Assembly: GCA_015654705.1 (NCBI GenBank)
Contig: JAATGL010000088.1
Location: 1 to 37,735, forward strand
Length of the DNA: 37,735 nt
From: Alphaproteobacteria bacterium
Lineage (GTDB): Bacteria > Pseudomonadota > Alphaproteobacteria > Micropepsales > Micropepsaceae
Direction: 5' to 3'
In this document: piece after piece, positions 35,752-37,735 of the stretch
How positions within the stretch are numbered: position 1 is the first letter of the stretch
Layout: every line of letters starts with the position of its first letter
The notes under the pieces: model-generated
What the model was told of the DNA's origin: nothing
The model's input: only the letters and a program-made list of their open reading frames with translations
Database searches by the model: none
Translations under genes and position numbers: made by a program

Positions 35752-36297
35752 ATGACCCAACCATCCGGCGCCGCCTGGTGCTCTCGCTACCCCACCAGCA
35801 CGGCCACTGAAGATCTGATCGAGCCGTTCCGTTCGAACACCAGGCGCTTCATCGGGGCGCTGCGCGAGGCAGGTGCGCGTGTTGTCATCGACGCCACGCT
35901 CCGTCCCAAAGAGCGCGGCTATCTGATGAACGGGGCATGGAGGATCGCACGGGAGCATGTCGATCCGGTATCGATCGAGGCTTTTCCGGGTGTCGATATC
36001 GACTGGACATGCGGCGGCGATCCGGTCAAGGCGCGCGCCGCGACCGCCGCCATGGTCGAGACCTACGGCATTGCGTTCAAACCATCGCTGACCAGCTGGC
36101 ACTACGAGGGCCGCGCCATCGACATGACCATCGTCTGGTCCGGCACGCTGAAAATTCGCCTGGCGACGGGCGCCCGGACCGGAATCTCAGCCGAGCCGCA
36201 CTCCGGGATGAACCGAGAGCTATGGGCGGCCGGCGCTGGCTACGGCGTGCACAAGCTGCCGAGCGACGCGCCCCACTGGTCCGATGACGGACACTGA
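35752..36297 (+). CDS. Endolysin, M15-like peptidoglycan peptidase
   Basis: A 181-residue protein from ATG 35752. It contains VVIDATLRPKERGYLMN, then the zinc-site segment TSWHYEGRAIDMTIVW (His about 117, Asp about 124, the SxHxxGxAxD pattern of M15 enzymes) and DAPHWSDDGH near the end with the third ligand, His about 175. GVHKLPSDAPHWS is typical of phage peptidases that hydrolyse the L-Ala-D-Glu or D-Ala bond of peptidoglycan. Role: host lysis. No clear holin is seen next to it; small membrane proteins elsewhere could serve. No signal peptide. Confidence 0.8.
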   Translation: MTQPSGAAWCSRYPTSTATEDLIEPFRSNTRRFIGALREAGARVVIDATLRPKERGYLMNGAWRIAREHVDPVSIEAFPGVDIDWTCGGDPVKARAATAAMVETYGIAFKPSLTSWHYEGRAIDMTIVWSGTLKIRLATGARTGISAEPHSGMNRELWAAGAGYGVHKLPSDAPHWSDDGH

Positions 36298-36318
36298 ATT
36301 CCCTTCCAGGAGATCGAG

Positions 36319-37635
36319 ATGACGCAATTCACCGGCAACACGACGGGCACGGACACTGCCGCCATTCTGGCGGAACTGGATGCGATCCGCTCCGCGGGTG
36401 GAAACTCCTACGCCTCTCCGAATGGCAAGAACATCCTGACCGGCACGACACTCGACAGCCTGTTCTCCGACGATTTCGGCGGAAGCGCGATAAACGCCGC
36501 AAACTGGGATGTCCTCGACGGCGGTCTCGGCGCCAACGCCAATCTCGGCTTTGGCGCTTTGGTGCAGGCCGCGATTGGTAGTGGCATAACCGGTATGACC
36601 GATGCGGTCGCGGCGTCCGGGCTCACCGTCTCGATGGGAACGATCAGCGGTGCGGAGCGCTGGTACCTCTCCAAACAGGCCTTTGCCGGCAAGGAAGACA
36701 TTCTGGTCCTGCTGTCGAAGTCGCAGGCGCTCGCCGCGAACTCGATATTCATTGGCCTTTGCGAGGTCGATCCGGTCACGCTTGTGCCGTTGCTCAATCC
36801 GAACTTCGCGGGCGAGTTCACCAATAGGGGTGGATGCGAGTTCGGACTCACAGCTATAACCACGACATTCGTCGCAGAGGCGATAGGCGACAGCAGTGCG
36901 GCGAAAGCGTCTGGCAATGCCGGCGTCTCGACCGTGACGACGGCGGCCGCGCAAGAGTATCTGATCGAGATCGACAGTCGCGACATCATCGTGTCGAACG
37001 CGGCAGTCGACAGCACGGCGGCGAAAGCAGCGGGAGCGTCGCGCGTCTCGACTCAATGCCCCAACGACAAAAAGCTCTATAAGCTGGTTATGCGCTTCCG
37101 GAACGTCGCGGCGCCGGGTTCGAACACCAACGTCGTGATACAGCGCGTCCTCGTGGTCGACAATTACGAGCAGCGCGTGCAGGTATCGTCAGGCGAGGGC
37201 GACCAGATCGGCGCCAAGTCGATTGGTGTCAACGTGGTAACGCTGCCCACGCCGGTTCAGATGTATCTCATGCCGCAGTCCGGCGCTGGCGGCGCGAACC
37301 TGACGCATAAGCTGACGGCGGCCGCCAGCACGAATGCCACCAGCGTTTCGGGCTCGCCGCGCACGGTGACCGGTGGTTATCTGCGCAACCGCGCCGCCTA
37401 CGAAGTGTTCTTCAAATTCTACAACAAGGCGACGGCACCGACGGTCGGCACGGACACCCCGGTCCTGACCATCGGCATCCCGGCCAGCGGCCTAGTGGGT
37501 GTCGCGGACGTTGTCGGCGCGGCCGGGCTGCACCTGACAACCGGCCTGGCCTACGCCATCACCAAATTGGAAGCGGACAACGATACGACCGTCCTCGTGG
37601 CGGGCGACGCGTCCGTCAATTTGATCTACGCGTAA
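36319..37635 (+). CDS. Fibre or virion-decoration protein
   Basis: A 438-residue protein with CAGGAGATCGAG before ATG 36319. The N-terminal half has beta-rich, lectin-like features (LFSDDFGGSAINAANWDVLD, SGLTVSMGTISGAERWYL) and the C-terminal domain holds NLTHKLTAAASTNATSVSG, GGYLRNRAAYEVFFKFYNKA and TPVLTIGIPASGLVGVADVV, a pattern of small virion-surface domains found in many phages (ASTNAT....G..L.N..A...Y.K.YNKA..PTVGTDTPV). Likely tail fibre or head fibre near the end of the late operon. Confidence 0.7.
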   Translation: MTQFTGNTTGTDTAAILAELDAIRSAGGNSYASPNGKNILTGTTLDSLFSDDFGGSAINAANWDVLDGGLGANANLGFGALVQAAIGSGITGMTDAVAASGLTVSMGTISGAERWYLSKQAFAGKEDILVLLSKSQALAANSIFIGLCEVDPVTLVPLLNPNFAGEFTNRGGCEFGLTAITTTFVAEAIGDSSAAKASGNAGVSTVTTAAAQEYLIEIDSRDIIVSNAAVDSTAAKAAGASRVSTQCPNDKKLYKLVMRFRNVAAPGSNTNVVIQRVLVVDNYEQRVQVSSGEGDQIGAKSIGVNVVTLPTPVQMYLMPQSGAGGANLTHKLTAAASTNATSVSGSPRTVTGGYLRNRAAYEVFFKFYNKATAPTVGTDTPVLTIGIPASGLVGVADVVGAAGLHLTTGLAYAITKLEADNDTTVLVAGDASVNLIYA

Positions 37636-37648
37636 AGGAGATCCCCCC

Positions 37649-37735
37649 ATGGCACGTTGGCAAATCATGAAGGATGGCAATCCCACCACTGATCTCCTGT
37701 TCGAAGCCGGTAACACCGCTACGCACGGCGATGAC
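37649..37735 (+). CDS. Start of a further gene, cut by the window edge
   Basis: ATG 37649 follows the strong site AAAGGAGAT. The visible 29 residues read MARWQIMKDGNPTTDLLFEA, then GNTATHGDD. Too short to classify; a structural or fibre-associated protein would fit the context. Confidence 0.6.
   Translation, partial: MARWQIMKDGNPTTDLLFEAGNTATHGDD

Overview
The window is most of the genome of a tailed, siphovirus-like temperate phage or prophage, cut at both ends. The host was probably a GC-rich alphaproteobacterium. Reasons: a GcrA-type cell-cycle regulator, gene-transfer-agent-like tail genes, a B12-type (class II) ribonucleotide reductase, and very dense gene packing in which neighbours overlap by ATGA or GTGA. 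I saw no integrase, attachment site or tRNA, so the lysogenic state is inferred only from the immunity region.

Layout. (1) 1-2986, mainly leftward: pentapeptide-repeat protein (cut by the window edge), a broken DUF5131-type gene, a small conserved protein, a DnaA domain-IV-like DNA-binding protein, a cupin-like protein and several very small proteins, plus two small rightward genes (1881, 2520). (2) 3012-4490, immunity region: a CI-like S24 repressor (leftward) and a small AT-richer membrane protein (rightward), flanked by two almost identical outward-facing promoters with operators of the form TCGCAT-N4-ATGCGA; the right one starts at a Cro-like gene. (3) 4487-16183, rightward early/middle genes: NADAR protein, CII-like regulator, DUF2303 protein, GcrA-like regulator, DNA cytosine methyltransferase (with a second long frame overprinted on it), class II ribonucleotide reductase, helicase-methyltransferase fusion, XF1762/GNAT-like protein, DUF1376-type replication protein, DUF6362-like HTH protein and HNH endonuclease. 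An intrinsic terminator closes this block. (4) 16323-22576, packaging and head: terminase small and large subunits, HK97-type portal, ClpP-like prohead protease, HK97-fold major capsid protein and a probable head accessory protein. (5) 22587-33699, connector and tail: head-tail connector, head closure, HK97 gp10-like, DUF3168 tail terminator, tail tube, GTA-gp10-like tail assembly chaperone with a canonical -1 slippery heptamer, tape measure, distal tail proteins, a peptidase-like protein and the hub/specificity protein. (6) 33702-37735, tip, lysis and fibres: signal-peptide-bearing fibre protein, a small protein, an M15-like endolysin, another fibre/decoration protein and the start of one more gene.

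Working together: repressor and Cro-like protein would compete for the operators that control both arms. Early genes adjust host DNA metabolism (dNTP synthesis, DNA methylation, possible ADP-ribose counter-defence). HNH nuclease and terminase package DNA into the HK97-type head. The most notable features are the duplicated promoter-operator pair, the dual-frame methyltransferase gene, the -1 frameshift site in the chaperone gene, the DUF5131 remnant with an in-frame TGA, and the helicase-methyltransferase fusion with altered core motifs.
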